Below, in pieces: positions 5,936 to 14,426 of a DNA stretch of 32,292 nt. Source of the DNA: Candidatus Brocadiia bacterium (lineage in GTDB: Bacteria; Planctomycetota; MHYJ01; WSZJ01). The notes below the pieces were generated by a model, which did not search any database, had not been told where the DNA came from, and saw only the letters and a list, made by a program, of their open reading frames with translations. Position numbers and translations under genes: made by a program. Every line of letters begins with the position of its first letter. The first letter of the stretch is position 1. The stretch covers positions 1 to 32,292 of the forward strand of contig JABWAY010000004.1 in assembly GCA_013360825.1 (NCBI GenBank), given 5' to 3'.

Positions 5936-6931
5936 ATGCGCCTGCTGGTGTCGGCGGGGGCGGGGCTGGTGGCGCTGTTGGTGCTGGCCTGGTGGGTGGA
6001 TCTCCCGGCGGCGGGGCGTGCGCTCGGGCGGGCCGGGATCGCGGGGGCCGGGTCGATGGGTCTCCTGTGTGCGGCGGCCCTGGGCCTGCATGCGGCGGCC
6101 TGGCACCTCCTGTTGCGGGCGCAGGGGGTGCGCACGGGGGCGGCGACGACGGGCGCTTCGTTCCTCATGGGAAACGCCGTGGCCTGGGCGACGCCCTCGC
6201 TTTACCTCGGCGGGGAGCCGATCCGGATCTGGCACATTGCGCGGGTGAGCGGTTCGCTGAAGCGGGACGTCGCGGCGACGGTGGTCGTGCACAAGTTTGC
6301 CGAGTTCGCCGGGTTCCTGACGGCGTTTCTTGTCTGCGCGGGGGCGATGGTGTGGAGCTTTGATCTGCCACCGGCGTTGAAATGGAGTGCGGTCGGCCTG
6401 TCGGGAGTGCTGCTGCTGGCGTTTCTGGTGCTGGCGGGGGCGCTGCTGAGGCGGTGGCCGCTGGTCTCGGGGCTGATAAGGAGGGCTGGGCCGCGATGGG
6501 CGGGGGCCCGGGACGCGGCGCGGGACATGGAGGAGCGGATCGGGGAAACGATGCGGGAGCGGCGTGGGGCTTTCTTCGGCTGCCTCGCGCTGGCCGGGGC
6601 GCCGATTGTGCTCGTGGCCGCGAAGCCGCTTGTGTTCTTCGCCTGCCTGGGCCGGACGCTGTCCTTTCCCGAGGTCGCGCTGCTGTTTGTCCTGACGCAG
6701 CTCGTCCTCGCCCTTCAGTTCACCCCCGGTGGCCTGGGGGTCTTCGAGGGCGGAGTGATCGGAGCGTTCGCCCTGATCGGGATCGGAGGGGCGGAGGCGA
6801 TGGCGTACGCCGCGGCGCAGCGGATTGCGGACGCGGTGCTGGTCGGGGGCGGCGTTGCGCTGGCGATCCGGGGTGGGGCCGGGGCGTTTCTCCGCGGAGG
6901 GCCCGACCCTTCCCCGCCTTCGGGTCCCTGA
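5936..6931 (+). CDS. Flippase-like (LPG synthase transmembrane domain, UPF0104) membrane protein
   Basis: The product is an inner-membrane protein of about 331 residues with seven or eight hydrophobic segments. Diagnostic motifs of the lysylphosphatidylglycerol-synthase transmembrane family are YLGGEPIRIWHIARVSG near residue 85 and FTPGGLGVFEGG near 270. Members of this family occur as the flippase half of MprF and as stand-alone proteins thought to move lipids or lipid-linked substrates across the membrane. The cytoplasmic aminoacyltransferase half of MprF is absent, so lipid lysylation is not expected. The tracked start (5870) lies in the upstream terminator. ATG 5936, just after GGGGAG, gives a hydrophobic N-terminus (MRLLVSAGAGLVALLVLAWW) and is preferred; ATG 5903 is the alternative. 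No promoter is obvious, so the gene may rely on read-through or a weak promoter in the 50-nt gap. The substrate cannot be told from sequence. Confidence 0.85.
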   Translation: MRLLVSAGAGLVALLVLAWWVDLPAAGRALGRAGIAGAGSMGLLCAAALGLHAAAWHLLLRAQGVRTGAATTGASFLMGNAVAWATPSLYLGGEPIRIWHIARVSGSLKRDVAATVVVHKFAEFAGFLTAFLVCAGAMVWSFDLPPALKWSAVGLSGVLLLAFLVLAGALLRRWPLVSGLIRRAGPRWAGARDAARDMEERIGETMRERRGAFFGCLALAGAPIVLVAAKPLVFFACLGRTLSFPEVALLFVLTQLVLALQFTPGGLGVFEGGVIGAFALIGIGGAEAMAYAAAQRIADAVLVGGGVALAIRGGAGAFLRGGPDPSPPSGP

Positions 6932-6946
6932 ATACCTGCGGGCGGG

Positions 6947-7696
6947 TCAGCGGCCGGGGACGGAGTACTGCTCGGCGTGGAGGACGCGTTCGACGAACTG
7001 CCGCAGCCGGTCGCGCGCCCCGGGATCGAGATCGACGAAGGCGATCCCGAGATCCCAGCCGCCCTCCGGCGAGGGGACCTGCCGGACGACCTGGCCGCGG
7101 CCGCGGACCGGCGCGGCCCCCGGGAGGTCGAGTTCCATCTGGAGGACGTCGCGGGCGCGGACCTCGTCCGCGGTCCGGAGGCAGACGCCCGTTTCGCTCA
7201 GGTTCAGGACGGTCCCGGGCCGGCGCGCGGCGGCGGCGTCTCCGTCCTTGAGCCATCGGACTCCCAGCCGCCGGGCGATCCGCCGGGCGCGCAGGAAGAA
7301 CGGCATCGCGGGCCGGTCGGCGCTGACATGGTCGAACGCACGCAGGATCTCGTCCCGGAGGTACGGTTTCTCGATGTAGGCCTTCACGCCGGCCGCGAGC
7401 GAGGCGGGGACGAGATTCCGGGTCTCGACCGAGCAGGTCACGACCACCCGGACGGCGGGGGCGGTCTCGATCAGGACGCGCGCCGCGTTCACCCAGCCCA
7501 CGCCGGGAGTGCTCGGGTGGTCCGGGAGCCCCAGGTCCACCGTGACCGCCCACGGCCCCAGGCGGTGGACGGCATCCAGAAGCGCGCGCCCGTGGGCCAC
7601 CGACCCGACGAAAGTGTAGTCGCTTCCCCTCAACAGCGTTCCGAACGCGACGCTGGCGACGGGACGGGGGTCGGCCACGAGGACGGAGCGGGGCAT
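6947..7696 (-). CDS. Response regulator with PilZ output domain
   Basis: The protein has 249 residues. Residues 1-125 form a receiver domain: SVLVADPRP at the acidic pocket (only one clear acidic residue), VTVDLGLPD with the phospho-acceptor aspartate, VVVTCS for the Ser/Thr switch, and AYIEKPY for the conserved lysine. Residues about 140-245 form a PilZ domain, the common cyclic-di-GMP receptor: RRIARR upstream, NLSETG matching the (D/N)xSxxG signature, and WDLGIAFVDL in the last strands. Loss of acidic residues at the receiver N-terminus may weaken phosphorylation. Its ATG overlaps the upstream gene's stop by one base (TGATG), indicating translational coupling. It is the last gene of a four-gene set with a decayed GGDEF regulator, a kinase and a CheY-like regulator. 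It likely links phospho-signalling to cyclic-di-GMP binding, for example in motility or surface behaviour; the target is unknown. Confidence 0.88.
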   Translation of the reverse strand: MPRSVLVADPRPVASVAFGTLLRGSDYTFVGSVAHGRALLDAVHRLGPWAVTVDLGLPDHPSTPGVGWVNAARVLIETAPAVRVVVTCSVETRNLVPASLAAGVKAYIEKPYLRDEILRAFDHVSADRPAMPFFLRARRIARRLGVRWLKDGDAAAARRPGTVLNLSETGVCLRTADEVRARDVLQMELDLPGAAPVRGRGQVVRQVPSPEGGWDLGIAFVDLDPGARDRLRQFVERVLHAEQYSVPGR

Positions 7697-8592
7697 CAGC
7701 CGCGGTGTGAGCCGCCGGGGGAGGCGATCCTGCCGGAGGAGAGGGCGCGGGCGGCGGAGTCGATGGCGGCGTCCAGGCCGCGCGAGGGGTCCACGTCCAC
7801 GATCCCGGCGCGCGCCGTCCCGCCGGTTTTCACGCCGGCGTCCGCCAGGCGTTTTCCGAGACTCACCTGCGCCTTGCCCGCCACCTCGCGGGCCGCATCC
7901 GGCGCGAGATTCACGCTGAGCGCGACGAAATCTCCGCCGCGGAGGCGGGCCAGGACGTCGGCGTCGCTGAATTCCCCGCGCAGCACGTCGGCGATTTCCA
8001 TCAGCAGCATGGAGCCGTCGTCTCCGCGCGCGCCGATCCGCGTGTCCGGAATCGCCTCAAACACGAGCCGCGTCAGCGTCGGCCGCCGCCCCAGCTGGGC
8101 CGCGAGCCGCATCACCTGCTCCCCGACCACGTTGAACCCGCGAAGGTTGTACAGCCCCGTCACCGCATCGATGATCGCCAGGCTTTTCAGCTCCGCCTGG
8201 AGTTTGTGGCGTTCGACGGCGTAGAGAAGCGCGCGGGCGAGGACGGCGTCGGTGGCCTGGCCCTTGACCAGGTAGTCCTGGGCTCCCTCCTCCACGGCGC
8301 GGACGGCGACCTGTTCGTCGTCGAGACCGCTCATGACCACGACGGGGGCCCTGGCGCCGGCGGTGCGGACGCGGATGAAGGTTTCGAGACCCCGGCTGTC
8401 CGGGAGGGTCAGGTCGAGGAGGATGACGTCCCAGGCATCGGCGGCGGCCAGCCGGGAGAGGGCGTCGGAGAGGCGTTCGACGAGGGTGATGTTGAAACGC
8501 GCGCAGGAGGCGGACTCCAGGAACTCACGGATGAGCCGCGCGTCCCCGGGATTGTCCTCAACGAGCAGGACCTCAAGGCATTTGATGTCCAC
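7696..8592 (-). CDS. Response regulator with degenerate GGDEF domain
   Basis: The protein has 298 residues. The receiver domain (1-125) is intact: LLVEDNPGD acidic pair, ILLDLTLPDS phospho-acceptor, VVMSG switch and YLVKGQ lysine. Residues about 140-280 keep the outline of a diguanylate cyclase: DAVTGLYNLRGF at its start and RLRGGDFVALSV at the active-site hairpin. GGDEF is reduced to GGDF, and the metal-binding and FKxxND segments are replaced by LVFEAIPDTRIGARGDD. The domain is therefore probably inactive as a cyclase and may act as a binding or dimerisation module. The start is GTG 8592, preceded by AAAGGGA. Its stop overlaps the PilZ regulator's start (TGATG), so the two are probably made in fixed ratio. 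Pairing a decayed GGDEF with a PilZ protein suggests a cyclic-di-GMP-related complex; this is inference. Confidence 0.85.
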   Translation of the reverse strand: MDIKCLEVLLVEDNPGDARLIREFLESASCARFNITLVERLSDALSRLAAADAWDVILLDLTLPDSRGLETFIRVRTAGARAPVVVMSGLDDEQVAVRAVEEGAQDYLVKGQATDAVLARALLYAVERHKLQAELKSLAIIDAVTGLYNLRGFNVVGEQVMRLAAQLGRRPTLTRLVFEAIPDTRIGARGDDGSMLLMEIADVLRGEFSDADVLARLRGGDFVALSVNLAPDAAREVAGKAQVSLGKRLADAGVKTGGTARAGIVDVDPSRGLDAAIDSAARALSSGRIASPGGSHRG

Positions 8593-8623
8593 GGTGTTCC
8601 CTTTCTCAAATGGGAATCAGGGA

Positions 8624-9370
8624 TCAGGAATTCAGGGCGGGGAGGGTGAACCAGACCGAGGCGCCGCGTCCGGACTCGCCGGAGGCGCCGAGGGTGCCGC
8701 CGTGGCGCTCGACGACGCGGCGCACCCAGGCCAGGCCGGCGCCGATGCCGGGGGCTTCGGCGCGGGTGACGAGGCGCTGGAAGAGCCTGAAGAGGCGGCC
8801 GGACTCCTCGGCCGGGAAGCCGGAGCCGTTGTCGCGGACGATGAATTTCCGGAAGGCGCCGGCGGGCTCGGCCTCGACGCGGATGTGGAGGGGGACGTCG
8901 GGGCGGCGGAATTTCAGGGCGTTGTCGATGAGGGTGGAGAAGGTGCGGGTGAGCTGGGCGGGGTCGGCGTGGACGACCGGGAGGAGGCCGGCCTCGAGCG
9001 TCGCCCCGGCGGCCGCGAGGGCCGGCGCGTGCTGGCGGCGGGCTTCTTCGAGGCAGCGCGCGCTTTCGACCATCCGCATCTCGCCGCCGCGCGTCTGGAC
9101 GCGGGAGATATCGAGGATGGCGGCGAGCATCTTCGAGAGCCGCGAGGCGCCGTCGACGGCGAAGCCGATGAACTCATTGGCGGTCGGGTCGAGCTGGGCG
9201 GCGTAGCGGCGCTGCAGCAGCTGGGTGTAGCTCGCCACCATCCGCACGGGTTCCTGCAGATCGTGGGACACGACGTAGAGGACCTGCTGGAGTTCCTCCC
9301 GCAGGCGGCGGTTCTCCTCCTCGAGCGCACCGGCCCGTGCGGGGGGTTGCGCGGACCCGGTCGGCTCCAT
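8624..9370 (-). CDS. Cytoplasmic sensor-less histidine kinase
   Basis: The protein has 248 residues. A short coiled-coil leader (EEENRRLREELQQVLYVV) is followed by a HisKA domain with H-box VSHDLQEPVRMV and a HATPase_c domain: N-box LIDNALKFRR, G1 DNGSGF, F-box RLFRLFQRL and G2 GIGAGLAWV. There is no sensor domain and no membrane segment, so input must come from a partner protein. The H-box SHDLQEP and overall style match the phytochrome-like/light-sensor kinase group. ATG 9370 follows AGGAGG with ideal spacing, 12 nt after the stop of the CheY-like regulator. It may phosphorylate that regulator and the two downstream ones. The nearby divergent kinase has the same H-box, so the two may share targets. 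Confidence 0.9.
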   Translation of the reverse strand: MEPTGSAQPPARAGALEEENRRLREELQQVLYVVSHDLQEPVRMVASYTQLLQRRYAAQLDPTANEFIGFAVDGASRLSKMLAAILDISRVQTRGGEMRMVESARCLEEARRQHAPALAAAGATLEAGLLPVVHADPAQLTRTFSTLIDNALKFRRPDVPLHIRVEAEPAGAFRKFIVRDNGSGFPAEESGRLFRLFQRLVTRAEAPGIGAGLAWVRRVVERHGGTLGASGESGRGASVWFTLPALNS

Positions 9371-9382
9371 GGGCGCCTCCTC

Positions 9383-9829
9383 CTACTGCTGGGGCAGCTT
9401 GACGATCGACAGCCAGAAGTTCTCGATCGACTGCACGACCTTGACGAACTGGTCGAGGTCGACCGGCTTGGTGACGTAGCAGTTCGCGCTGAGGTCGTAC
9501 GCGCGCAGGACATCCTCCTCCGCCTCGGAGGTCGTCAGCACCACCACCGGGATCCGCCGGAGCTTCTCATCCGACCGGATCTCCGTCAGGACCTGCCGGC
9601 CGTCCTTGCGGGGAAGGTTCAGGTCCAGCAGCACCAGGTCCGGACGCGCGGCCTCCTTGTACTTCCCTTCCCGTCTGAGATATTCCATCGCCTCCACGCC
9701 GTCCGAAACAACCGTCAGCCGGTTGAAGACCTTGGCTTCCTTCAGCAGCTCGACGGCGAGCCGGGCGTCGCCCGGATTGTCTTCGACGAGGAGGATTTCG
9801 ATCGGCTCTCCGAGGACCCGCGTGCTCAT
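9383..9829 (-). CDS. CheY-like single-domain response regulator (Rcp1 type)
   Basis: The 148-residue receiver stands alone. It shows [25 protein letters not shown] (phospho-acceptor aspartate), VVVLTTS and [12 protein letters not shown], with the extended alpha4 region and long C-terminus ([15 protein letters not shown]) typical of Rcp1-type regulators that pair with phytochrome-like kinases. The ORF track joins it to a long antisense frame starting at 11254; the true start is ATG 9829, which follows AAGGGAG. It is the first gene of the minus-strand signalling set and faces a divergent GAF kinase across 105 nt. With no output domain it probably acts by protein contact, or relays phosphate between the kinases and the other regulators. 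Confidence 0.93.
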   Translation of the reverse strand: MSTRVLGEPIEILLVEDNPGDARLAVELLKEAKVFNRLTVVSDGVEAMEYLRREGKYKEAARPDLVLLDLNLPRKDGRQVLTEIRSDEKLRRIPVVVLTTSEAEEDVLRAYDLSANCYVTKPVDLDQFVKVVQSIENFWLSIVKLPQQ

Positions 9830-9918
9830 GGTGTGCTCCCTTGTGTCTCCGCGGCCATTGTGCCGGTGGCGGCGCCCGGGTCCAAGGGACATTCCTGTAC
9901 CGCGGCGAGGGGCGGGGG

Positions 9919-9927
9919 TGTTGTAAT
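9919..9927 (+). promoter_or_regulatory. Possible extended -10 for a leaderless GAF-kinase mRNA
   Basis: TGT-TGTAAT ends 7 nt before ATG 9935. There is no Shine-Dalgarno sequence close to that ATG. No clear -35 is seen. Confidence 0.35.
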
Positions 9928-9934
9928 CCGCGCG

Positions 9935-11407
9935 ATGCCTGACGCTCCGCCGGGAGGGGGAACCCCGGCCGTGCCGGGGGAAGGAGACCTGGTCCGGCTG
10001 AAGAAGCTGCTCGAACGCGAATCGCACCTGCGGGGCGAGGCGGAGTCGATGTCCGCGGCGGCGCTGCGCGGGCTGCAGCAGAAGTACGCCGAGCTGGTGC
10101 ACGCCAACGCGCAGCTCGACCTGTTTCACCGGGTGGCGACGGCGGCGAACGCGGCGACCACACCGGCCGAGGTCTTCATGGCGGCCCTGGAGACGATCTC
10201 CCGCCATTTCGCCTGCCCGGTCGGGCACGTCTTCCTGCCGGATGCCCACGATCCCCGCGTGTTCGTCCCCTCCGACTGGTGGCAGCTCGCCGACCCGGCG
10301 AAGTACGCGGAGTTCCGGCGCGAAACCATGGCGGTGACCGTGATGCGCGGGCGGGGCCTCGTCGGCCGCGTCGTCGAGTCGCGCCGGCCGGAGTGGCTCC
10401 TCGACGTCCCGGTGGAGGCGCAGTTCCAGAGGGCCGCCGCCGCCGCGCGCTGCGGACTCCGGGGCGCGCTGGCCTTCCCCGTGATCTCCCGCGGCGGCGT
10501 CTCCGCCGTCCTCGAATTCTTCGCCGACCAGCCCCGTGAACCCTCCCGCCGGCAGCTCGAGACATTCGCCTTCATCGGCATCCACCTCGGGCGCGTCGCG
10601 GACCTCCTCGCCGCCGAAGCCCAGATGAAGGAAAAAGACGCCGAACTCGCCCACCAGCTCATGGAAATCCAGCACCTCGCCACCCTCTCCGCGCACGACC
10701 TCCAGGAACCGCTCCGCATGGTCGTGAGCTACCTCGAGCTCCTCCAGCGCAGGTTCTCGGGCCGGCTGGACCCCGGCGCCGACGAGTACATCGCCTTCGC
10801 CACCGGCGGCGCCCTGCGGATGAAGGGACTGCTCGGCGACTTCCTCACCTACGCGCGGCTCTGGGCCCCGCCGTCGAGGCACGACACCGTCAGCCCGCAG
10901 GAGATCGCGCAGCAGGTCGTCGCACGGTCCTCCCACCGCATCCGGGCGGCCGGGGCGGAGGTCACCGTCGCCCCCGATCTCCCGCTCGTGCGCGGGGAAC
11001 GCGCCGAACTCGCCGAATTGCTCGACGCCCTCTTCGACAACGCGCTGAAATTCCGCGGCGACGCCCCGCCGGTGATCGCCCTGACCTGGGAACGGCGGGG
11101 CCCCCAGGCGGTCTTCACGCTGAAGGACAACGGCCCCGGAATCGACCCGAAATTCCACGACAACCTCTTCTGGCTGTTCCGCCGGCTCCATCGCGAGGAG
11201 GACCGCGGCCGCGGGCTCGGACTCGCCAAGTCGCGGCGGATCGTGGAACGGCACGGAGGGCGGATCTGGGTGGAGTCCTCCCCCGGCCAGGGAACAGCGA
11301 TCCGCTTCACCCTCCCCCTCGCATCCGAAACGCGGCGCGAACCCGCACCGGGGACAGGCTCCTCTCCCGCCGCGCCTGCGGCCGGGCCCGATCCTCTCAA
11401 GGACTGA
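9935..11407 (+). CDS. GAF-domain hybrid-free sensor histidine kinase
   Basis: The protein has 490 residues and no membrane segment. A coiled coil (about 20-65) leads into a GAF domain (about 70-230), with a second coiled coil ([21 protein letters not shown]) as signal helix. HisKA has H-box [20 protein letters not shown]. HATPase_c has N-box [11 protein letters not shown]1 DNGPGID, F-box FWLFRRL and G2 [12 protein letters not shown] domains bind small ligands or chromophores; I cannot identify a conserved bilin-binding cysteine with certainty. The tracked start (8333) is far too early; ATG 9935 is preferred. The kinase is divergent from the CheY-like regulator and has a very similar H-box to the second kinase, which suggests shared partners. 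The C-terminal 30 residues are proline/alanine-rich and look disordered. Confidence 0.88.
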   Translation: MPDAPPGGGTPAVPGEGDLVRLKKLLERESHLRGEAESMSAAALRGLQQKYAELVHANAQLDLFHRVATAANAATTPAEVFMAALETISRHFACPVGHVFLPDAHDPRVFVPSDWWQLADPAKYAEFRRETMAVTVMRGRGLVGRVVESRRPEWLLDVPVEAQFQRAAAAARCGLRGALAFPVISRGGVSAVLEFFADQPREPSRRQLETFAFIGIHLGRVADLLAAEAQMKEKDAELAHQLMEIQHLATLSAHDLQEPLRMVVSYLELLQRRFSGRLDPGADEYIAFATGGALRMKGLLGDFLTYARLWAPPSRHDTVSPQEIAQQVVARSSHRIRAAGAEVTVAPDLPLVRGERAELAELLDALFDNALKFRGDAPPVIALTWERRGPQAVFTLKDNGPGIDPKFHDNLFWLFRRLHREEDRGRGLGLAKSRRIVERHGGRIWVESSPGQGTAIRFTLPLASETRREPAPGTGSSPAAPAAGPDPLKD

Positions 11408-11440
11408 CGTCGCGGCGACCGCCGCCCCCTACTCGGCGCT

Positions 11441-11614
11441 TCAGCCTTCCGGCCCGCATTCGGACCCTTCCCCGTCCTTCTTCTCGCCGCCGGACTTCTC
11501 CCCGTCTTTGCCGGAGCCTTCCGTGGCGGGAGCGTCGGACTTTGTGTCGGAATCGCTGGAAGCGCAGCCGGCGAGCAGCGCGGCGGCGAACAGGGCGGCG
11601 AGGAGTGTCTTCAT
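11441..11614 (-). CDS. Small secreted lipoprotein
   Basis: The 57-residue product has a classical lipoprotein signal: MKTLLAALFAAALLAGCASS, with lipobox LAGC. The mature part is about 40 residues rich in serine, glycine, lysine and glutamate (SGKDGEKSGGEKKDGEG) and probably unstructured, with one further cysteine near the end (SECGPEG). It sits 47 nt after the last ABC permease on the same strand, so it may be cotranscribed. No strong ribosome site is visible. The lysine/glutamate-rich mature region could be a flexible surface tether; the function is unknown. It is embedded in a longer tracked frame that starts at 12511 and overlaps the permease; that start is not credible. Confidence 0.72.
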   Translation of the reverse strand: MKTLLAALFAAALLAGCASSDSDTKSDAPATEGSGKDGEKSGGEKKDGEGSECGPEG

Positions 11615-11661
11615 GACGGAAATGTACGGCGGCGGCAGGGGGCGACTCAAGGAGAAACCGA

Positions 11662-12627
11662 TCAGACCCCCTTGCCGATATAGGACTTCCATGTGGAAAA
11701 TGCCGCTGCCGCCCCGAGGAAGACCAGCGGAAACACGAAGATCCCCGTCCATCCCAGCCAGGCCGGGGGCAGAAACTCCAGGCTCCCCTCGAAGAACCGG
11801 GGGACCGGATCGAGCGACCGGAGAGCCGCGGTGCGCACGAAGCGGCTGAGCACGTACAGCTTGATTTCCAGGCGCCCGATCGTCGCCTCGACGATGACGG
11901 CGTAGGCCATCGCAATGAGGTATGGCCGGCCGAGGATCGCCCCGAGCGAGAAGAACAGCGTGCCGTAGAGGACGGCGCCCGCGGCGGAGGCGAAAAGCGC
12001 GGCGAACAGCTCCCGGGGCTGCGCGGGCGCGCGGTGGCTCGGGCGCGTCATCGTGACGAACTTCCCGGGCGATCCCTCGCGCATGCCCGGGCGCCGCTCG
12101 CCGGAATCGTCGTCCACCGCCCCGTCCTCCCCGCGGGGGACTGCGGTCCCCGAAGGGTCCGCCACCCAGGTCGTCGTCTCGTACGGCTGCACCTGCTTGA
12201 GCGCCAGCGGCCACGCCGCCAGCACCGGGATCATCGTGATCAGGGCCAGCGGGACGATGCAGCCGAGCCACTTCCCCACCACGATGAACGCCCGGGGAGT
12301 GGGACGGCAGTACAGATAGACGATGGTCCCGTCCTCCACATCCGAGGAGAAGGCGGGGACGGCGCCGAGGAGTGCGATAAAGAGGATCGCCCCCTGGAGG
12401 TAGAGCTGGTCGAACAGCTGGAGAAACGGGTGGTTCATCCCCTTCGGCTCGAGGAACACGAAGACCGAGAGCAGGGCCGGGAAGACGGAGCCGGCGAGCA
12501 GGAGGAGCCACTTGCGCGGTCCCTGCAGGAACTGGCGGAAGGAGAGGTGCGCCGCGGTGATCAGGCCGGTGATCGGGGACGTCGGGGCGGCGGGGGGCGG
12601 GGGCGGTGCGGTGGCGGGAGAGACCAT
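11662..12627 (-). CDS. ABC-2 type transporter permease (second pair)
   Basis: The 321-residue membrane protein has about six hydrophobic segments: WLLLLAGSVFPALLSVFVFL, AILFIALLGAVPAF, LGCIVPLALITMIPVLAAW, ASAAGAVLYGTLFFSLGAIL, AYAVIVEATIG and IFVFPLVFLGAAAAF. The motif FSSDVEDGTIVYLYCRPTPR at the second segment is characteristic of ABC-2 permeases (exporter family). A hydrophilic insertion of about 60 residues (DDDSGERRPGM and neighbours) sits between segments 3 and 4. The N-terminus is proline-rich. Its ATG directly follows the TAA of its ATPase (TAAATG), so the two are translationally coupled and should form one exporter. The substrate is unknown. Confidence 0.87.
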   Translation of the reverse strand: MVSPATAPPPPPAAPTSPITGLITAAHLSFRQFLQGPRKWLLLLAGSVFPALLSVFVFLEPKGMNHPFLQLFDQLYLQGAILFIALLGAVPAFSSDVEDGTIVYLYCRPTPRAFIVVGKWLGCIVPLALITMIPVLAAWPLALKQVQPYETTTWVADPSGTAVPRGEDGAVDDDSGERRPGMREGSPGKFVTMTRPSHRAPAQPRELFAALFASAAGAVLYGTLFFSLGAILGRPYLIAMAYAVIVEATIGRLEIKLYVLSRFVRTAALRSLDPVPRFFEGSLEFLPPAWLGWTGIFVFPLVFLGAAAAFSTWKSYIGKGV

Positions 12628-13551
12628 TTATCCCTCGGTGAGATAGCGGAAGACGGCGTCGAGGTTGTCGTCCGGGCTCTCGATCTCGTGCACCGGGAGG
12701 CCTGCGTCGAGGAGGACCTGGGGAAGCGCGGCGTAGAAGGCGTCCGGCTGCGGCGTGCGGACGGTGACGACTCCCTCGCCGATATGGAGTTCCGTGACGC
12801 GCGGATCCCTCGCGAGGACCGCGGCGAGGTCGCGGCCCCGCGGGGTGCGCAGGCGGACGGAGTGCGGGTGGCGGTCGATCATCCCGCGGATTTCGCGGAC
12901 CTCACCCGCGGCCATGACCCGCCCCTTGTGGAGCAGGAGCAGGTGAGGGGTCATGGCCTCGACCTCGTGGAGGACATGGCTCGAGATGATCACGCTCCGC
13001 CCCTCGCGGCCGAGGGCCTTCACCAGGTCGATGACGTCCCGGCGGATGATCGGGTCGGCGCCGTTGAGCGGCTCGTCGAGGATGAGGAGTTCCGGGTCGT
13101 GCGAGAGGGCCTGGGCGAGCTTGAGCCGCTGGCGCATTCCCTTCGAATACCCGTAGATCTTCCGGTCCGCGAATTCCGCCGCCTTCACGCGGTCCAGCGC
13201 GGCGGACGCCCGGCGCGCGCGTTCCGGCCCGGCGAATCCGTGGATGCCGAGGAGGGTTTCGACGAACTCCCGGCCCGTCATGAACTCGAAGAAGTTGTCG
13301 TGGTCCGGGCAGTAGCCGATCCGGCGGTAGAGGTCCGGGTTGCCGAAAGCATGGGCGCCGAAGACGAGCGCGACGCCCTTGGACGGGCGCATCGAGCCCG
13401 TGAGGATCCGGAGGAACGTGGTCTTCCCCGCGCCGTTCTGGCCGAGGAGCCCCACGACCCCGCCCTGGAAGTTGAGCGTGACGTCCCGGAGGGCGACCAC
13501 CTGCCCGTACCAGCGGGTGACGTTCTGGAACTGGACCGCGAACTGGCTCAC
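12628..13551 (-). CDS. ABC transporter ATP-binding protein (second pair)
   Basis: The 307-residue cytoplasmic ATPase has Walker A GQNGAGKT, Q-loop region GYCPDHDNFFEF, signature YSKGMRQRLKLAQAL (in place of LSGGQ, as usual in this ABC-2 group), Walker B LLILDEPLNGAD and H-loop ISSHVLHEVE. A C-terminal extension from about 220 to 307 resembles the regulatory tail of CcmA/NatA-like ATPases. The start is GTG 13551, overlapping the upstream permease stop by four bases (GTGA). The tracked start at 14394 is a read-through into a shadow frame. It is followed without a gap by its permease. Confidence 0.9.
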   Translation of the reverse strand: MSQFAVQFQNVTRWYGQVVALRDVTLNFQGGVVGLLGQNGAGKTTFLRILTGSMRPSKGVALVFGAHAFGNPDLYRRIGYCPDHDNFFEFMTGREFVETLLGIHGFAGPERARRASAALDRVKAAEFADRKIYGYSKGMRQRLKLAQALSHDPELLILDEPLNGADPIIRRDVIDLVKALGREGRSVIISSHVLHEVEAMTPHLLLLHKGRVMAAGEVREIRGMIDRHPHSVRLRTPRGRDLAAVLARDPRVTELHIGEGVVTVRTPQPDAFYAALPQVLLDAGLPVHEIESPDDNLDAVFRYLTEG

Positions 13552-14426
13552 GCGCGCCTCTCCGCATCGGCCGTGCGCCAGACGACCACGGACAGCGACA
13601 GGACGCTCACGCCCGCCAGGATCGCCAGGCTGATCCAGGGGCTGAACGGCATCATCTCGTGCAGGTCCAGCCCGGGCATCTTCGGCATCCGCGCCCCCCC
13701 GGCGGGCATCTCCGGCATCAGCGACGCCGAGATTTTCAGGACGTTCCGGTTCAGCGAGAGCAGGTATCCCCACTTGAGCTTCGCCGCATCCGTCAGGATC
13801 AGCGCGATCGCCTCGAGCATCAGGTAGACGACCGCGAATCCGATCCCGGCCAGGAAAGTCTTCCGGGTGCACGAGGAGAACGCCATGACGAGCGCGATCG
13901 CCGGGATGACGGCGATCGGGACCGAGAGCAGCACGGCGCCGGACAGCTGGGCCCCGTAGGCGGCCGTCGCCTTGTCCCCGAGCGCGTAGGTGGAGACCCC
14001 GATGCTGACCAGCGGGGAGAGCACGGCGGGCAGGAGGACCAGGACGGCGGCGGCGGCGAGTTTCCCCACGATGTAGTCCGCACGGACGATCGATTTCGAG
14101 AAGTACATGAGGAGGGCGTTGTGCTTCAGGTCGCTCGCCACCAGCCCGCTTCCCGCGACGGGCAGCACCAGCAGGCAGGTCCAGGTCAGCGAGGTGCTGA
14201 GCGCCGAGGCGGCGATGTATCCCGGATCGATCCCCGAAATCATCAGGCCGACGAAGGCTCCCGGCAGGGTCATCAGCATGGTGAGCCCGCCCAGGAGGGA
14301 CAGGGCGAGGGTATGGCGCCGGAAGATGTTCTTCGCGGTGGCCGTGGCGATCGCCAGGACGCGGAACGGGTGAGGCTGGAAGGTCCCCGTCCACGGCTGG
14401 TAGCTCTGGTCGAAGAGGGCGCTCAT
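13548..14426 (-). CDS. ABC-2 type transporter permease (first pair)
   Basis: The 292-residue membrane protein has about six hydrophobic segments. The N-terminal QSYQPWTGTF and the first helix after KNIFRRH match ABC-2 permeases of the YhaP/NatB style. DLKHNALLMYFSKSIVRADYIVGK is the conserved cytoplasmic stretch after helix 2. A methionine/proline-rich loop (LMPEMPAGGARMPKMPGL) precedes the last helix and could lie on the outer face. The ATG overlaps the upstream ATPase stop by four bases (ATGA) and the gene's stop overlaps the next ATPase start (GTGA). It should pair with the upstream ATPase, giving two complete exporters in one operon, or one heterodimeric complex. Confidence 0.87.
   Translation of the reverse strand: MSALFDQSYQPWTGTFQPHPFRVLAIATATAKNIFRRHTLALSLLGGLTMLMTLPGAFVGLMISGIDPGYIAASALSTSLTWTCLLVLPVAGSGLVASDLKHNALLMYFSKSIVRADYIVGKLAAAAVLVLLPAVLSPLVSIGVSTYALGDKATAAYGAQLSGAVLLSVPIAVIPAIALVMAFSSCTRKTFLAGIGFAVVYLMLEAIALILTDAAKLKWGYLLSLNRNVLKISASLMPEMPAGGARMPKMPGLDLHEMMPFSPWISLAILAGVSVLSLSVVVWRTADAERRA

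Noticed and set aside
3725-6292. 855-residue minus-strand ORF
   Set aside because: Antisense to the coiled-coil and actin-like genes; a GC-bias shadow.
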